The translations under genes and the position numbers were made by a program. From Tieghemostelium lacteum (taxonomy: Eukaryota; Evosea; Eumycetozoa; Dictyosteliales; Raperosteliaceae), in contig LODT01000031.1 in NCBI GenBank assembly GCA_001606155.1, forward strand, positions 1-64,000: a DNA stretch of 64,000 nucleotides, read 5' to 3'. Positions 20,587 to 32,660 of the stretch are shown piece by piece (position 1 is the stretch's first letter; the number at the start of each line of letters is the position of its first letter). The notes beneath the pieces were generated by a model. The model was given only the letters and a program-made list of their open reading frames with translations, did no database searches and was not told the origin of the DNA.

Positions 20587-21341
20587 ATGGATAAATCATC
20601 AATCATTTTAGAAATTGGTAGTAAATATACAAAATGTGGATTTTCACCTGAATCAATACCAAGATTTATAATAGAAACAGATTTATCACCATTAAATTTA
20701 AAAAGCTATTTATCATCAGGCATATCTTGTGATAAATCTGATAGAGTTAATAATGAAACTATAATTTTACCAACTTTTCAACAATTATATGAATCTTTAT
20801 TTTCTTTTATAAATCAATTATATTTTAAGTAAATATAAGATAATATATTATCATTCTTTATTATTATATATTAATATATCATTAAAGATTTTTATTATGT
20901 AAACCAGAAGATAGAAAAGTTATTATCGTTGAAAATTTAAATTTACCAAGAATATTTAGAGAAGCATTAGTTTGTGTACTTTTTGAACAATTTAAAGTAC
21001 CATTAATTGTATTTATGAATCCTACAAGTTGTTTAGTACCATTATTAAAGACAACAGCATTGTTAATTGATTGTGGTTATTCAGAGACTAGAGTTTTACC
21101 AATTTTCGAAGGTGTTGGTATGATGAAATCTTATAATACCATTTCATTAGGTTTTCAATCATTAGAATTGAAATTAAATCAATGGTTTCTAAAACAAACT
21201 GAAGAAACTTCACCATTAATTAGTAATACAAATTATCAAAATCCACCAAATTCATGTAAACTATTAGAAGATTTATTAAATTCAGATAAAAATCAATCAT
21301 TACTTGAAGATATTATTATAAAAACTTGTTTAGCTTTACCA

Positions 21342-21385
<44 letters not shown>

Positions 21386-22067
21386 ACAACAACAACCAAT
21401 AATATCAAATACTAGATATAGAGTTAGTAAACAATATAGTTTAATGATACATAATACAGTTAGATCCAATTTAGTAGAGAGACTTTTTCAACCAAATTTA
21501 GAGATTGAAGAAAGAGATGAAAAACAACAATTGGAGGAATCTTATCAAGAAGGAAATTTAGCAACTACAGTTTTGGATAGTTTATTATCAGTTGATGTAG
21601 ATTCTCGAAAAGCACTATGTCATAATATGTTAATAGTAGGTGGTACCTCGCAAATTTGTGGTTTTAAAACACGTTTAATTTCTGAAATTAAAAAGCAATT
21701 GGAAATCAATTCAAAGTATAGTTCATTATCAGGTTTGAAAAATCATTTTAACTATATTAAACATAGTTATCAATCAAATTATATAATGTGGTTAGGTGCC
21801 TCTTTATTAGCAACTGTTATTGATCACATTCCTTCAAAAATTACTTTGGAATCATTTTTATCTTATCCTATACATCCTGATACTCTGAGAAGACAAATCA
21901 TCTTACCGGAATGGGAAAAAGTTTTACCAATACCATCACCTTATCCCCAAGTTACAAGTAATTTTAATCCAATGCAATTTTCTTCCTCTTCTTTATTTTC
22001 ACCTGTAACTTCTTCAACTGATCTTTCTCATTATTTAAAAAATAAACCACCTGTATCAACATCTTAA
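20587..22067 (+). CDS. actr10: actin-related protein 10/11, dynactin pointed-end subunit
   Basis: Exons 20587-20828 and 20888-22067 join in frame (59-bp intron) to 473 residues. The start IILEIGSKYTKCGFSPESIP matches the phosphate-1 region of the Arp10/Arp11 family (DLGEAFTKCGFAGE type). The second phosphate region is ALLIDCGYSETRVLPIFEG, close to the LDCGYRESLVLPIYEG form of ACTR10, and a late MLIVGGTSQICGFKTRL corresponds to the actin adenosine-binding GG motif. An AAT-encoded Asn run (21340-21383) interrupts subdomain 2. The protein caps the Arp1 filament of dynactin with p62, p27 and p25 and serves dynein cargo binding. Arp identity is from these motifs; another divergent Arp is possible. 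Confidence 0.75.
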
Positions 22068-22176
22068 GATATTAAAAAGATAACTTCAATTAAATCAAAA
22101 TCTGCAGAATCATCTAATTTTTTTTTTTTTTTAATTTTTTATTTGAAGAAATTAGAACAACATAGATATTTTTTTA

Positions 22177-24612
22177 ATGGGAAATATAACATCTAATAAT
22201 TATACGAATAATATACCACAAAATGAAAATGATAATATAAGTTTACCATTACCAGTTGGTATAAATAATGCATTAGATGTAGATCCAATATCAATGTCAA
22301 GTAATTGGTCAGCATTTGGAATACATAGTACATTTAACGATGAATTTAAACTATTGATATCAGAATTACCTATACCAAGTGATGATAGTTTAGATTCATT
22401 TATGGAAACCATGTTATTTAGTTTAAATTTCTCAGAGACATCGAATCAGTACTATTTAGAGTTTATCATTAATCAACTCTCTAAACGATTAGCAAAAAAC
22501 AATAGAGTTTCAAAAAACTTTAATAGAATTCTATGTCATTTCATTCAAAAGATTAATATATTCAATGAACAACTTTTGACCTTATCAAAATATCAAACAC
22601 CATCAATGAAAATGGATCATTCTGTTGAGGTACAATTGTATACTCACCAACAATTCCTCATCAATTATACCATTCTATTGAAATCTTTTATAAAATATCT
22701 CATTGAAAATATGGATACTATAAATCTATTAGAACAATTCACTTCACCTGATGGCTCCTTTAAATCATTACCTTCTGATTTAATTTTATCAATTTTAAAT
22801 TTTTTATCAAATGAATCAAAGTTTGTATTTTTAATTTATAATATTTAATATTTAAATTTCTAATCTTTTTTTACCTCAATATATAGAGATTATTCTTATG
22901 ATTTACATTATATACTATTAAATTTTTTATTAATATTATTTTCAACAGAATTGTATTTACCACTACAAAATCAAATTAATAATCAAGAAAGTAATAATAA
23001 TAATAATAATAATTTGTTTTTAAATATATTAATGGATATTGTATATAGTAATCCAAACTCACCAATAGTAAGAGGATTTATAAATAATTTATTCAACTCT
23101 ATAACAAATAATAAACCTAGACCCAATACAACACATGGCATACTTAGTAAAATAGGTACAGCAGCATCCTATATATTACTATTGCCATGGAATGCATATA
23201 AATATTTTTTTCCACAAACTAATAATCTAGATTCAACAATCTCTGATATATCACTATATAATCTATTGGTTCTAATTCAATATAATTATCCAAAAGGTAA
23301 TACTTTTAGAAAAATTTTATCAGAAATTCAAGATAAAGATTGTATGTATTATTTTAATATTTTTTAATATTATATGAAATATATTAATATATTATTATAA
23401 AAGTTGAAAATGATGATGTTAGTAAAATTAATAGATTATCAATACAATTTTCAATGTCAATGTTGTATGATTTTATTAATAGATCACCATCATCTGATAG
23501 AAATTTATTGTTATTATATTATCTATTACAAGAGAATACTAGTTTTTTTAAATATGTACAGAGTAAAACGGATTTGGATGGTTTATTATTACCAATGATA
23601 AAAGTGCTCTATCTATCATTTGAAGAGAAACCTCAACAAGTCTATATGATATTGATTATTATATTGATACTCAGTCAAGATCCACTATTTAATGAAAATG
23701 TTCATTCTCTGATATTAAATCAAGTACTATGGTATAAAGAGAGACTTTTAATTGATATCTCTTTAGGTGGTTTATTAATGGTAGTTTTGATTAAAGCAAT
23801 AATGATAAATTTATCAAAACTAAGAGATGTACATTTACATACCAATTGTCTAGCTATTCTAGCAAATCTCTCTTCTAACATTTCAAATATCCATCCATTC
23901 GTTTCCAATCGTTTAGTTAAACTTTTGGAAATTCTTGGTAAAAGATATTTAAAAATTAAATCAAATTTATTAAATACTCAACAAGATATTAATAATAATA
24001 ATAATAATAATCAAAATCAAAAAGAAATAATAGAAGAAGAGTTAACAACACATTCAGATTTTATATATATAGTTTTACAAATAATTAATAATACATTAAC
24101 ATTTAGATCACATTCCAATCCCAATTTAATCTATTCACTATTACATCAAAAAGAATATTTTCCAATATTTTTAAATGATGAAAATTTATCTGCAATAAGT
24201 AATAATATTCTAAATATATTGGAATATTTTAATGGTGAATTAAAAGAGGCTAGTATTCATATTAATCAACCAACTTCGGAATGGTCAAGTGAAATGATAC
24301 TAAAGTTAATTGAAACCAAATCTAAAGCTCTAGTGATACCACCACTAGATCAGGAATCCATTTTACGTTTTAAATATGAAGAAGAGGAAAATAGTAGCGA
24401 ATTTATTACTCCCTATGTTTGGGCAATCATTTATAATTTCTCTGGTGAAAAATGGTCAAATTCTGAAAAGATTTGTCTATTTCCAACTGCTAATTCAACT
24501 ATGGCTCCAACAAACATTAATTCTGGTAATAATATAATTGAAAAATCAACAAATGATTTATTAATTGAATTAAATTTAGTTGATAATGATGATAAATCAT
24601 CTTTAGTTGATG

Positions 24613-24687
<75 letters not shown>

Positions 24688-24734
24688 CTCCACCAAAATC
24701 ACCAATTAATAAAGAATCAACAATGATTGTTTAA
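22177..24734 (+). CDS. dym: dymeclin
   Basis: Exons 22177-22820, 22887-23341 and 23404-24734 join in frame to 809 residues; the first donor is GTTTGT, chosen because it alone keeps frame. The N-terminal MGNITS is a likely N-myristoylation signal, as in human dymeclin (MGSNSS). The C-terminal half matches the dymeclin core: QENTSFFKYVQSKTDLDGLL, PMIKVLYLSFEEKPQQVYMI, LIDISLGGLLMVVLIKAIM and DVHLHTNCLAILANLSS. Dymeclin cycles on Golgi membranes and supports secretory traffic. The tail bears a 24-residue Asn run encoded by AAT (24610-24682). The C-terminus is 81 bp from the next start codon on the same strand. Confidence 0.92.
24610..24682 (+). repeat. (AAT)n microsatellite encoding poly-Asn
   Basis: About 24 uninterrupted AAT triplets near the 3' end of the dymeclin frame. 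They lie outside the conserved core and are likely length-polymorphic. Confidence 0.95.
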
Positions 24735-24815
24735 ATCTAAATATTAAAAAACTTTTTTTTTTTTTTTAAATCATTTTTGCACAAATCGAGTCGACTTGAA
24801 AAAAGAAATGAAATA

Positions 24816-26963
24816 ATGATAAAGAATACAATTACAAAATTAAAAAATGTTTATAATTTTAATAGAATATCATCAATAAGATCTTTTTATTATAATAATA
24901 ATTATAATAATAATAATTATAATAATAATAATTATAATATAAAAATTCAAAATAGATTTTATTCAAATAATAATATAGAATCAATATCAAAAGAAAATAG
25001 TAATAATTTAATTCCAAAAAATTCATCTATAGTTTCATTACATTTTAAATCACCATTAAAGAATAAAGAAAACATTGAAAGTTATGATGTAATTGTTATT
25101 GGTGGTGGACATGCAGGTACAGAGGCATGTGCAAGTTCAGCTAGAGTTGGTTCAAAAACTTTGTTAATAACACAGAGTATAAATACAATTGGTGTAATGT
25201 CATGTAATCCATCAATAGGTGGTATTGGTAAAGGTAATTTAGTTTGTGAAATTGATGCCTTGGGTGGTTTGATGGGTTTGGCTGCTGACGAATCTGGATG
25301 TCAGTTTAAGGTACTTAATCAATCTAAAGGTTCAGCAGTTCATGGTCCTAGAGCTCAAATTGATCGTGAATTATATCAAGAATCCGTTCATAGATTATTA
25401 TCACAACAAGATAATTTAGATATACATGAAGGAATGGTAGATGATTTGATTTTAAATGAAAATAATCAAGTTATTGGTATAAGACTTGACAATGGAAAAG
25501 AGATTAAATGTAAAAAAGTGGTAATTACAACTGGTACTTTTTTAGGAGGTGTTATTCATATAGGCTCAAAGAGAGTTGCTGCAGGTAGAATAGGTGATAA
25601 AGCTGCAACTGCACTCTCAAAGACATTAGATAGACTAGGTTTTGCATTGGGTAGATTAAAGACTGGTACTCCACCTAGAATAGATGGTAAATCTATTGAT
25701 TATAGTGGACTTGTAATTCAAAATGGTGATAGTATACCCAAACCATTTAGTTTTTTAAACTTAAATGTCAGATCAGATTACAAGGAATTGTTATGTCATA
25801 TGACTAGAACAACAGAGAAATCACATCAGATTATTATTGATAATCTAGATACCAGACCTGAATTGGATTCAGGCGATGGTAAAGGACTTGGTCCTAGATA
25901 TTGTCCTAGTATTGAAACCAAAGTAGAGAGATTTGAAGGTAGAAGTCATCAGGTTTGGCTAGAACCTGAAGGCTATAATACCGATGTAATCTATCCCAAT
26001 GGTATTAGTATATCTCTTCCTGAAGATGTTCAAATTGAATTTTTAAAATCAATTCCAGGTTTGGAAAACGTTAAAATGTTAAGACCTGGCTATGCAGTGG
26101 AATATGATTATGTAGATCCACGTGAACTAATGTATACATTAGAAACTAAAAAGATTGGTGGTCTTTATTTAGCTGGTCAAATTAACGGTACTACTGGTTA
26201 CGAAGAAGCAGGCGCACAAGGAATTGTTGCTGGTATTAATGCATCTCTATCAGCACTCAATAGAGATCAAGAATTTATAATTGATAGATCACAAGGTTAT
26301 ATTGGTGTACTCATTGATGATCTTGTAACTCTTGGTGTTACTGAACCTTACAGAATGTTTACAAGTCGTTCAGAATATAGAATATCATTAAGAGCCCATA
26401 ATTCAGATAAAAGATTAACAGAAATGGCATATAAAGTGGGATCAGCATCCAAAGAACGTTATCAAGAATTTCAAAAAAAACAAAATCTCTTGGATAGTGT
26501 GGTTGATAAACTCAAAGAACTTAAATTCTCACCTTCTGAGTTCCTATCGATAAACATTGATAATGTTAAAGAAAGAAAGTCACTTTATGAAATTTTAAAA
26601 AGACCACATGTTACATTTGAACAAGTTTGTCAATTGATACCTTCCGATCAAAGATCACTCATTGACAATCTACCTAAAGAACTTATACCCATTGTAGAAT
26701 CTGAATGTCAATACTCTGACTATCTGTACAGACAACAATCAGAAATTGATAAATTCAAAAGAGAAGAATCCAGAAAATTACCATTAGATCTAAACTATCA
26801 TGAAATTACACAGCTCTCTACAGAACAAAAACAAAAACTATCTCAAGCTCGTCCAATGACACTAGGATCTGCTTCAAGAGTACCTGGTATAACTCCAACT
26901 GGTCTATTGGCAATTTTATCTCATTTAAAAAAACAAAATAAAGAACTATCCAATCAACTCTAG
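24816..26963 (+). CDS. mto1: mitochondrial tRNA wobble-uridine modification protein MTO1 (GidA/MnmG)
   Basis: 715 residues from the first in-frame ATG at 24816; the open frame extends a little further upstream without an ATG. The N-terminus is basic and Asn/Tyr-rich ([20 protein letters not shown], then IRSF), suiting mitochondrial import. The GidA fold begins with the FAD motif [19 protein letters not shown], followed by [16 protein letters not shown], the signature [12 protein letters not shown] and [18 protein letters not shown], and ends with the helical domain [20 protein letters not shown]. With MSS1/GTPBP3 (MnmE) it installs the carboxymethylaminomethyl-type group at U34 of mitochondrial tRNAs. 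All conserved blocks are present. Confidence 0.95.
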   Translation: MIKNTITKLKNVYNFNRISSIRSFYYNNNYNNNNYNNNNYNIKIQNRFYSNNNIESISKENSNNLIPKNSSIVSLHFKSPLKNKENIESYDVIVIGGGHAGTEACASSARVGSKTLLITQSINTIGVMSCNPSIGGIGKGNLVCEIDALGGLMGLAADESGCQFKVLNQSKGSAVHGPRAQIDRELYQESVHRLLSQQDNLDIHEGMVDDLILNENNQVIGIRLDNGKEIKCKKVVITTGTFLGGVIHIGSKRVAAGRIGDKAATALSKTLDRLGFALGRLKTGTPPRIDGKSIDYSGLVIQNGDSIPKPFSFLNLNVRSDYKELLCHMTRTTEKSHQIIIDNLDTRPELDSGDGKGLGPRYCPSIETKVERFEGRSHQVWLEPEGYNTDVIYPNGISISLPEDVQIEFLKSIPGLENVKMLRPGYAVEYDYVDPRELMYTLETKKIGGLYLAGQINGTTGYEEAGAQGIVAGINASLSALNRDQEFIIDRSQGYIGVLIDDLVTLGVTEPYRMFTSRSEYRISLRAHNSDKRLTEMAYKVGSASKERYQEFQKKQNLLDSVVDKLKELKFSPSEFLSINIDNVKERKSLYEILKRPHVTFEQVCQLIPSDQRSLIDNLPKELIPIVESECQYSDYLYRQQSEIDKFKREESRKLPLDLNYHEITQLSTEQKQKLSQARPMTLGSASRVPGITPTGLLAILSHLKKQNKELSNQL

Positions 26964-27198
26964 AGATGGTATTTAACAAAAACCATCAATTGAAATCACT
27001 GAAAAAAAATGGCGGTTTTATTTGATTTATTTTTATTTAAATTTTTGACGGTTTTTTTTTTTGGTTTAAAAAATTCTAGTGGGAAAAATTTTCAGATATT
27101 TTTTGTCCTCATTTTGATATCATAGTTTTGTTGTATATTTTTAACAGAATTTATTTATAATTTTTTTTTTCTAAGTGTAATAATATTTACAAAACAAC

Positions 27199-27698
27199 AT
27201 GGAGCCCAACACATCAGAAACTACCACCACCACCATTGCTACTTTGAATCACTCAGTATCCAGTGCCAATTTGACTTCAAATGTCGAAGCCAATTTCAAA
27301 GAACGTTTAGAAGGTCCAAACTGTCTATTATGTAACGGTGCCTTAAAAGGTTGTTCAGTTTACAGTCATTACATTAACTGTTCAAGTAACTTCCTTAAAG
27401 AATTACAAAACAGTTTTGTTCCAAGTTCTATTCTCTCTTATTGTATTGATAGAGTAATTATCATAAAAACAAACTATATAATATATATATATATATATAT
27501 TAAAAAAATAATTTTTATTAACATGTTTATAAATAGGAACTTTTGGAAAAAATTTACCATTCTCCAGAACAATTGGGTCAATTACAAGCAGTCATCAGTC
27601 ATTTACAAGCTATTCAAGCTAACATTACTCAAGGTCAAAATAAACCAGTAGAACAACCATCAACTCCAACTCAAACTAACCAAAAGAAAAAGAAATAA
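27199..27698 (+). CDS. small conserved-looking protein with a Cys/His motif
   Basis: Exons 27199-27453 and 27537-27698 join in phase 0 (83-bp intron containing an AT dinucleotide run) to 138 residues. Codon use is strongly biased (ACC, GCC, TTC forms), as in highly expressed genes. The centre has CLLCNGALKGCSVYSHYINC, with a Cys pair, His and Cys that could bind zinc. The C-terminal half is helical (EQLGQLQAVISHLQAIQANI) and ends in a basic KKKK. I do not recognise the family. Confidence 0.7.
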
Positions 27699-27815
27699 AC
27701 AAATCACTAAAAATAACCAAATCTAAAATAAACAATATCGGAGGCAATTATTTATCTTTTTTTTAAACTAATCGACACCTCTTCATCTTTTTTTTTTTGA
27801 ATGATAAATGATATT

Positions 27816-29214
27816 TTAAATATTAGTATCTAATTTTATTTGTTTTGAAGGTCTATTTTCAGGATCTAAATCTTCTTCAATATCATCATCTTCAATTAAA
27901 TCATCTTCGACCATTTTATCATCACCATCTTTTCTTTGTTTTCTTTCGTCTGTTCCTGAAATGTATTTACGATATTGTTTCTTTTCAATAGTGTGAAGAT
28001 AGGTTTTGAAAATGGTGCTATCTGTAAATGTTGGAATTGATAGATTATTAATCAATTGAACAATTGCAGAATCAGTTTCAACTTGCCAATTGGTAGTATT
28101 GATTGACAATACAAAGGGATCGGTAGTCTCCATTGTGACTAGTGATACTAAATATTGATCTTTACCAACTAAATCAATAGAAATTGGTTGTGATCCAACT
28201 GGTAATGTAAGCGATTGACTTAGAGTCAATTGGTTTTCTGAAAGTTGATAGAATTGAATAATATTAAAATTCTCAATGCTAACTGCCAATAGATTAGTGT
28301 TACTGTTGTAGTGTTGAGGAATTACAGTGGCATCTTTTGATAAACTGTTTAAATCTAATTTCTGTAAGACTTTACCTTCTAACCAATTCCATAGATATAA
28401 ATGACCATCACCAGAACCACTGATCATCAATGATGGTTTGTTTAGTGGCATTAGTAACTTGGTTACATATTTTTCACTGGCTAAACAGAATACCTCAATA
28501 TCATAGGCATTTGGGTAGTTTGAAACTCTAATCTTTTCATCACGATCACTTGTCAATAGATATTTAAAATCTCTTGAGAATCTAATATCTGTGATACTAC
28601 TGTAATGTCCCAATATCAAATTCTTATCTTGTTCTCTTAAATCTTGTTTAGATTGTTTGTTAACTGTTAAATCTACAATATGATTCTTTGAATCGTCAAC
28701 CAAAGAATATTGTAAAACATCACCACATTTATCAGCAACTAAAATTTCATCCTTATCTGATAATGCTGTATATATAATTTTTTTATTGGTATTGCTATTA
28801 TAAATAGAATTAGTATATTTCATTGAATACTGATATAGAAGTGTGAGAGTGGGTGTGTGTTGATTATACATACAATGATTTAACTAATTTAATAGAAGTT
28901 AATTCATTATTAATTTCCCAAATTTTAATATGTCTATCGTGTGATGTAGTAATTAATGTATTATCTTTTTGGAATTCTATTGAACTTAGAATCAATTGAT
29001 GTTGTTGAGTGGCATCTATAGTAAGGAATTGTTTTGATTCTAATGCTAAAACATACAATAGATTATTCATTGCAAAAGCTAATAAACTACCATTGTTATT
29101 TGTAGCCAATAGATTCAATGGAATCTTTTTTAGTGTAATTTGATTTGGACTTGTATCTTTATATCCAGGTGAATTCTTTTTAGCTTTTCCACCTCTTCCT
29201 TTTCTACCACCCAT
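27816..29214 (-). CDS. wdr4: WDR4/Trm82, non-catalytic subunit of tRNA m7G methyltransferase
   Basis: Exons 29214-28870 and 28829-27816 join in phase 0 across a 40-bp intron to 452 residues. WD-type blades include TTSHDRHIKIWEIN in exon 1 and, in exon 2, LGHYSSITDIRFSRDFKYLL, TSDRDEKIRVSNYP, FCLASEKYVTKLL and ISGSGDGHLYLWNW. The TSDRDEKIRVS and FCLG-like blocks are characteristic of Trm82/WDR4. The partner is METTL1/Trm8, and together they form m7G46 in tRNAs. The N-terminus is basic (GGRKGRGGKAKK) and the C-terminus acidic and basic with a DDLIEDDD stretch. Confidence 0.85.
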
Positions 29215-30436
29215 GACTTTCGGCTTAGTTGTTCAAATAAAAAATTTTTTGCTAATTTAAAAAAAAAACTATTCTAAATAATAGTAATTTATTCTAAAAT
29301 CGATAGTGTGATCGTTCATTTTAATAATTTTAGTTTATTATAAATTTAGAATAAATTCAATGATTATTTACAATGATGAATCTAAATCTAAATTACCATC
29401 CGATCGAACCTATTTATTTTTTTGAAAATTTTTCAAATGGCAGTTAATTTTTTTTTATTTTTCTCAAATTTTCAATCACTAATAATATGAAATCAATTAT
29501 TACTATTAATTAAAAAATATATACAAATAATAAAAAAAGACAGAAAAAGTAAGGTTTTTATTTTTAGGTTAAATTTTGATCAAATATAGCTATTATATAT
29601 CTCATATCAAATAAACAACATTTTTTATAAATATGTTCAACTACCAATTTTGGAATTTATAGGGAGGGTAGAGAGAATATTTTACTATTATTATAAACAA
29701 CAATACCCACATAACTTTGTGTTTGATTGCTTTTAAAATTTGAATTTAAACACAAATTTTCCAAAAACAAAAAAATATAGAGGGGAGATAGGGAATAGTT
29801 ATAATAATACATCAAATCAACACAACAAAGAACCCACCACTCATATATTTTTTTTTTTTGCTTGTGTTTTTGATCTTTATTTGATTTAACGGTGATAACA
29901 ATATTAATTTTGTGTATTTCAAATTTTAATAATAATAATAATAATTATTTTTATAAAATCAATATATTTTTTTTTATAACCTCCTACTCCCTCTTTTGAA
30001 GATTATATTATTTATAAATTACAACTTGGATTTGTAGTTGTATAGTTTTTTCACCAAAACTCCAAAATTCGTTTTCATTCTAAAGTTGTTGAAAATAGTG
30101 GTGGTGGGTGAACAAATTAAAGGTTAACCAGCAGTAATTATTGGAACAGACAACCAACCCACTCTCTCACTCTTCACTTTTCCTTCAAAAAGGAAAAAAA
30201 ATATCAACAAAATATCAATTTCAAATATTTTCTTTGTACAAAGGTATTTAAATCCCGGTTATAATATTTAAACCAAAAATAACAAAAATACCAATATTAC
30301 CCATTTAATTAAAATCAATATATATATTTTAAATTGTTTATTTGTTTTAAATTCATTTCATTCTCAAAAGTCATTTATACTAATTACTTTAAATAATAAT
30401 AATTTTATAATAATTATTAATATTAAAACAAAAAAA
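29215..30436. other. long intergenic region, likely promoter and 5' UTR of the next gene
   Basis: 1.2 kb of AT-rich sequence with T-tracts, poly(A) tracts and AAT repeats. Several CAAC/ACCC-bearing patches (for example around 29755-29840 and 30150-30190) break the AT monotony. No ORF, tRNA or RNA gene is evident. The size is several times the usual spacer here, which suggests a developmentally regulated promoter. Confidence 0.4.
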
Positions 30437-32428
30437 ATGAAGTTAATGATTCAATGCTCAAAATTTCAAGAGAATAGGTGGAAACCCAATCAATGTTCAA
30501 ATTGCTTTTTATATCATAAATCAACAACGACCACAATTAACAGTATCAACAATCAAGAGATTGCAGATAATTTAAAATCAGATTATTTATTATTACCATC
30601 TAAATCTGCAGAATTAAATAATAGTATAGATTCTGTAGAAACAGTAACCAGACCTCTCCTTAGAAAATCTATAGAGATTCATAAAAAACCCATAGAAAAG
30701 ACATTACCTCTTTTATTGTACAAAGAAACTAAAATTACACCTAAGAAAATGCAAATTGTTCAGTTTAATGAAAATCAACAACAACAACAGGAACAATGTA
30801 AAAACATACAAAAACCAACAAGAGTTTTATTATCCAGTGATTCACAATCGCAATTATTACATAATAATATGAATAGTAGTAGTAGTAGTAGTACTATAAC
30901 TACTAATAATACTCACATGTGTAAGGAATTTGCACAAAATCAATGGAGACCCAATATATGTACCTATTGTTTTTTGCCAAAATCCAAACATACAACAACT
31001 ACAACTACAACTACAACAACTACTATGTCATCACCATTACAAAGTACTACTATATCAACAACTACAACCATTACAACTACAAGTTCTCATAAATCACCAA
31101 ATAATATAGCTCCCCTCCTTAGACACAAATCAAAATCATTACCACCAAAACTTTTACCAAAACTTTCACAAGCCTCTTTAGAATTATATTCAACTACTTT
31201 TCAACTATGTAAATTCACCATTATACCACCAATTATTTTATCTTCTGATTATTTGAAAAAACCAATTTTAATTGAAAAACATCAACAACTACAACCTACA
31301 GATAATATATCAACAACAACAACAACAACAACAACACCCACAATTACAACAATTACAACAACACAACCTATAGAAACTCAACAGCAGAATAATATTAGTA
31401 ATAATAAAATAGAAGATAAAAGTAAAAATAGATATTCAATAACATTTTCAACAAGCAAACAAGAACAACCAGAGTTGTTATTGGATGATGAACTACCAAA
31501 ATCCAGAAGAAATAGTGGAACTATACAACCATTACGTTTGAAATCCTTTTCATTTTGTAATAGTCATAGTAATAGTTTAAATTCATTTGATGATGATCCA
31601 TTTAGAGATTTTGAAGATTTAGTTGACGATGATGATAACGATGAAAATAATGTTAATGGTGATATTGATTCTACAAAAAATGAAACATCATTGACTATTA
31701 CAACACCATCTCAAACTACAATGCTAACGAGCACTACAACTATACTTCAAAGTCCAAGATTAATTGAAACAACTACCACTACAACATCTAGTATCATTCC
31801 ATCATCATTAAAAGAACCTACAGTTACAGCTAGTAGTACCAGTAGTACAACTAGTACAACAACCAAAAGAAAATCACTAAAAATGGATCAATACAAGGAA
31901 AAAGAAGATGAGTGGGACCAAGGTGTGGATTTATCAACATTTCTCAGTGTACAAAGAAAAAAGAATTCGCGATCCAATACACCACGTTCCAAACTTGGTG
32001 CCATGTCATCACTGATGGAAGATTTCTCTTATTGTTCTAATAAGTTTATGGAGATCTCCAGTGTCAAAGAGGAGGCTCAGAGACAGTCTATTGACTTTGG
32101 TGGTGGTATTCATCCAAATGCATTTGAGGCATTCATTGGCATTCTAGAAGCCAAACAAAAACAAATTGAAAAGGCATTCCAAAGACAAAAAATTGACAAG
32201 AGTGATTGTGATATGCTCTCTGTAGAATTAAATTCTGTAAAGGATCTCCTAAATAATCTAATGGAGAATTTCAATAGAAATCCTCCAGTTATCCCACTTC
32301 AAAACGCCAAAGAAGTGAAACAAGATATCAAATCACATTCTACACAAAGACTTTCTGCCAATTTATCAACAAGTATTTGTGTTAGCGCTATTAGTCAACC
32401 TTCAAATGATTTTATTGAAACTCAATAG
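30437..32428 (+). CDS. Ser/Thr-rich protein with duplicated PEAK1-like Cys motif
   Basis: A single 663-residue frame. Two copies of a short Cys motif are seen: CSKFQENRWKPNQCSNCF at residue 7 and CKEFAQNQWRPNICTYCF at about 160, followed by a basic patch and His. The form C..F..n.W.P..C..CF resembles the N-terminal motif of PEAK1-like animal proteins, and it probably binds one zinc. Between and after them are long Thr/Ser and Gln runs. From about residue 530 the sequence is ordered: SLMEDFSYCSNKFMEISSV and FEAFIGILEAKQKQIEKAF, a probable coiled coil. Role unknown; scaffold or signalling adaptor is a guess. Confidence 0.65.
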   Translation: MKLMIQCSKFQENRWKPNQCSNCFLYHKSTTTTINSINNQEIADNLKSDYLLLPSKSAELNNSIDSVETVTRPLLRKSIEIHKKPIEKTLPLLLYKETKITPKKMQIVQFNENQQQQQEQCKNIQKPTRVLLSSDSQSQLLHNNMNSSSSSSTITTNNTHMCKEFAQNQWRPNICTYCFLPKSKHTTTTTTTTTTTMSSPLQSTTISTTTTITTTSSHKSPNNIAPLLRHKSKSLPPKLLPKLSQASLELYSTTFQLCKFTIIPPIILSSDYLKKPILIEKHQQLQPTDNISTTTTTTTTPTITTITTTQPIETQQQNNISNNKIEDKSKNRYSITFSTSKQEQPELLLDDELPKSRRNSGTIQPLRLKSFSFCNSHSNSLNSFDDDPFRDFEDLVDDDDNDENNVNGDIDSTKNETSLTITTPSQTTMLTSTTTILQSPRLIETTTTTTSSIIPSSLKEPTVTASSTSSTTSTTTKRKSLKMDQYKEKEDEWDQGVDLSTFLSVQRKKNSRSNTPRSKLGAMSSLMEDFSYCSNKFMEISSVKEEAQRQSIDFGGGIHPNAFEAFIGILEAKQKQIEKAFQRQKIDKSDCDMLSVELNSVKDLLNNLMENFNRNPPVIPLQNAKEVKQDIKSHSTQRLSANLSTSICVSAISQPSNDFIETQ

Positions 32429-32660
32429 TTTATTATATAACAAACAATAGGATAAATAAAATCAATTATTAAACCACCAATATTTGTATATATTTAATAA
32501 TTATTTTGTTCTATCATATTACTATTTTATAAATGTTATACAATATCAACCACAGCACATTGATGTTGAAGATAAATAAAAATGTGAAGGGAAAAAACGA
32601 AGTGTTTAATTTTATTTTTTTTTTTTTACATATATTATGCATTAAAATTTCACATTTATT

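Noticed and set aside
23720-23908. Minus-strand frame in dymeclin exon 3
   Set aside because: Antisense of a conserved exon, no independent support.
24517-24705. Poly-Tyr minus-strand frame in dymeclin
   Set aside because: Antisense of the AAT run.
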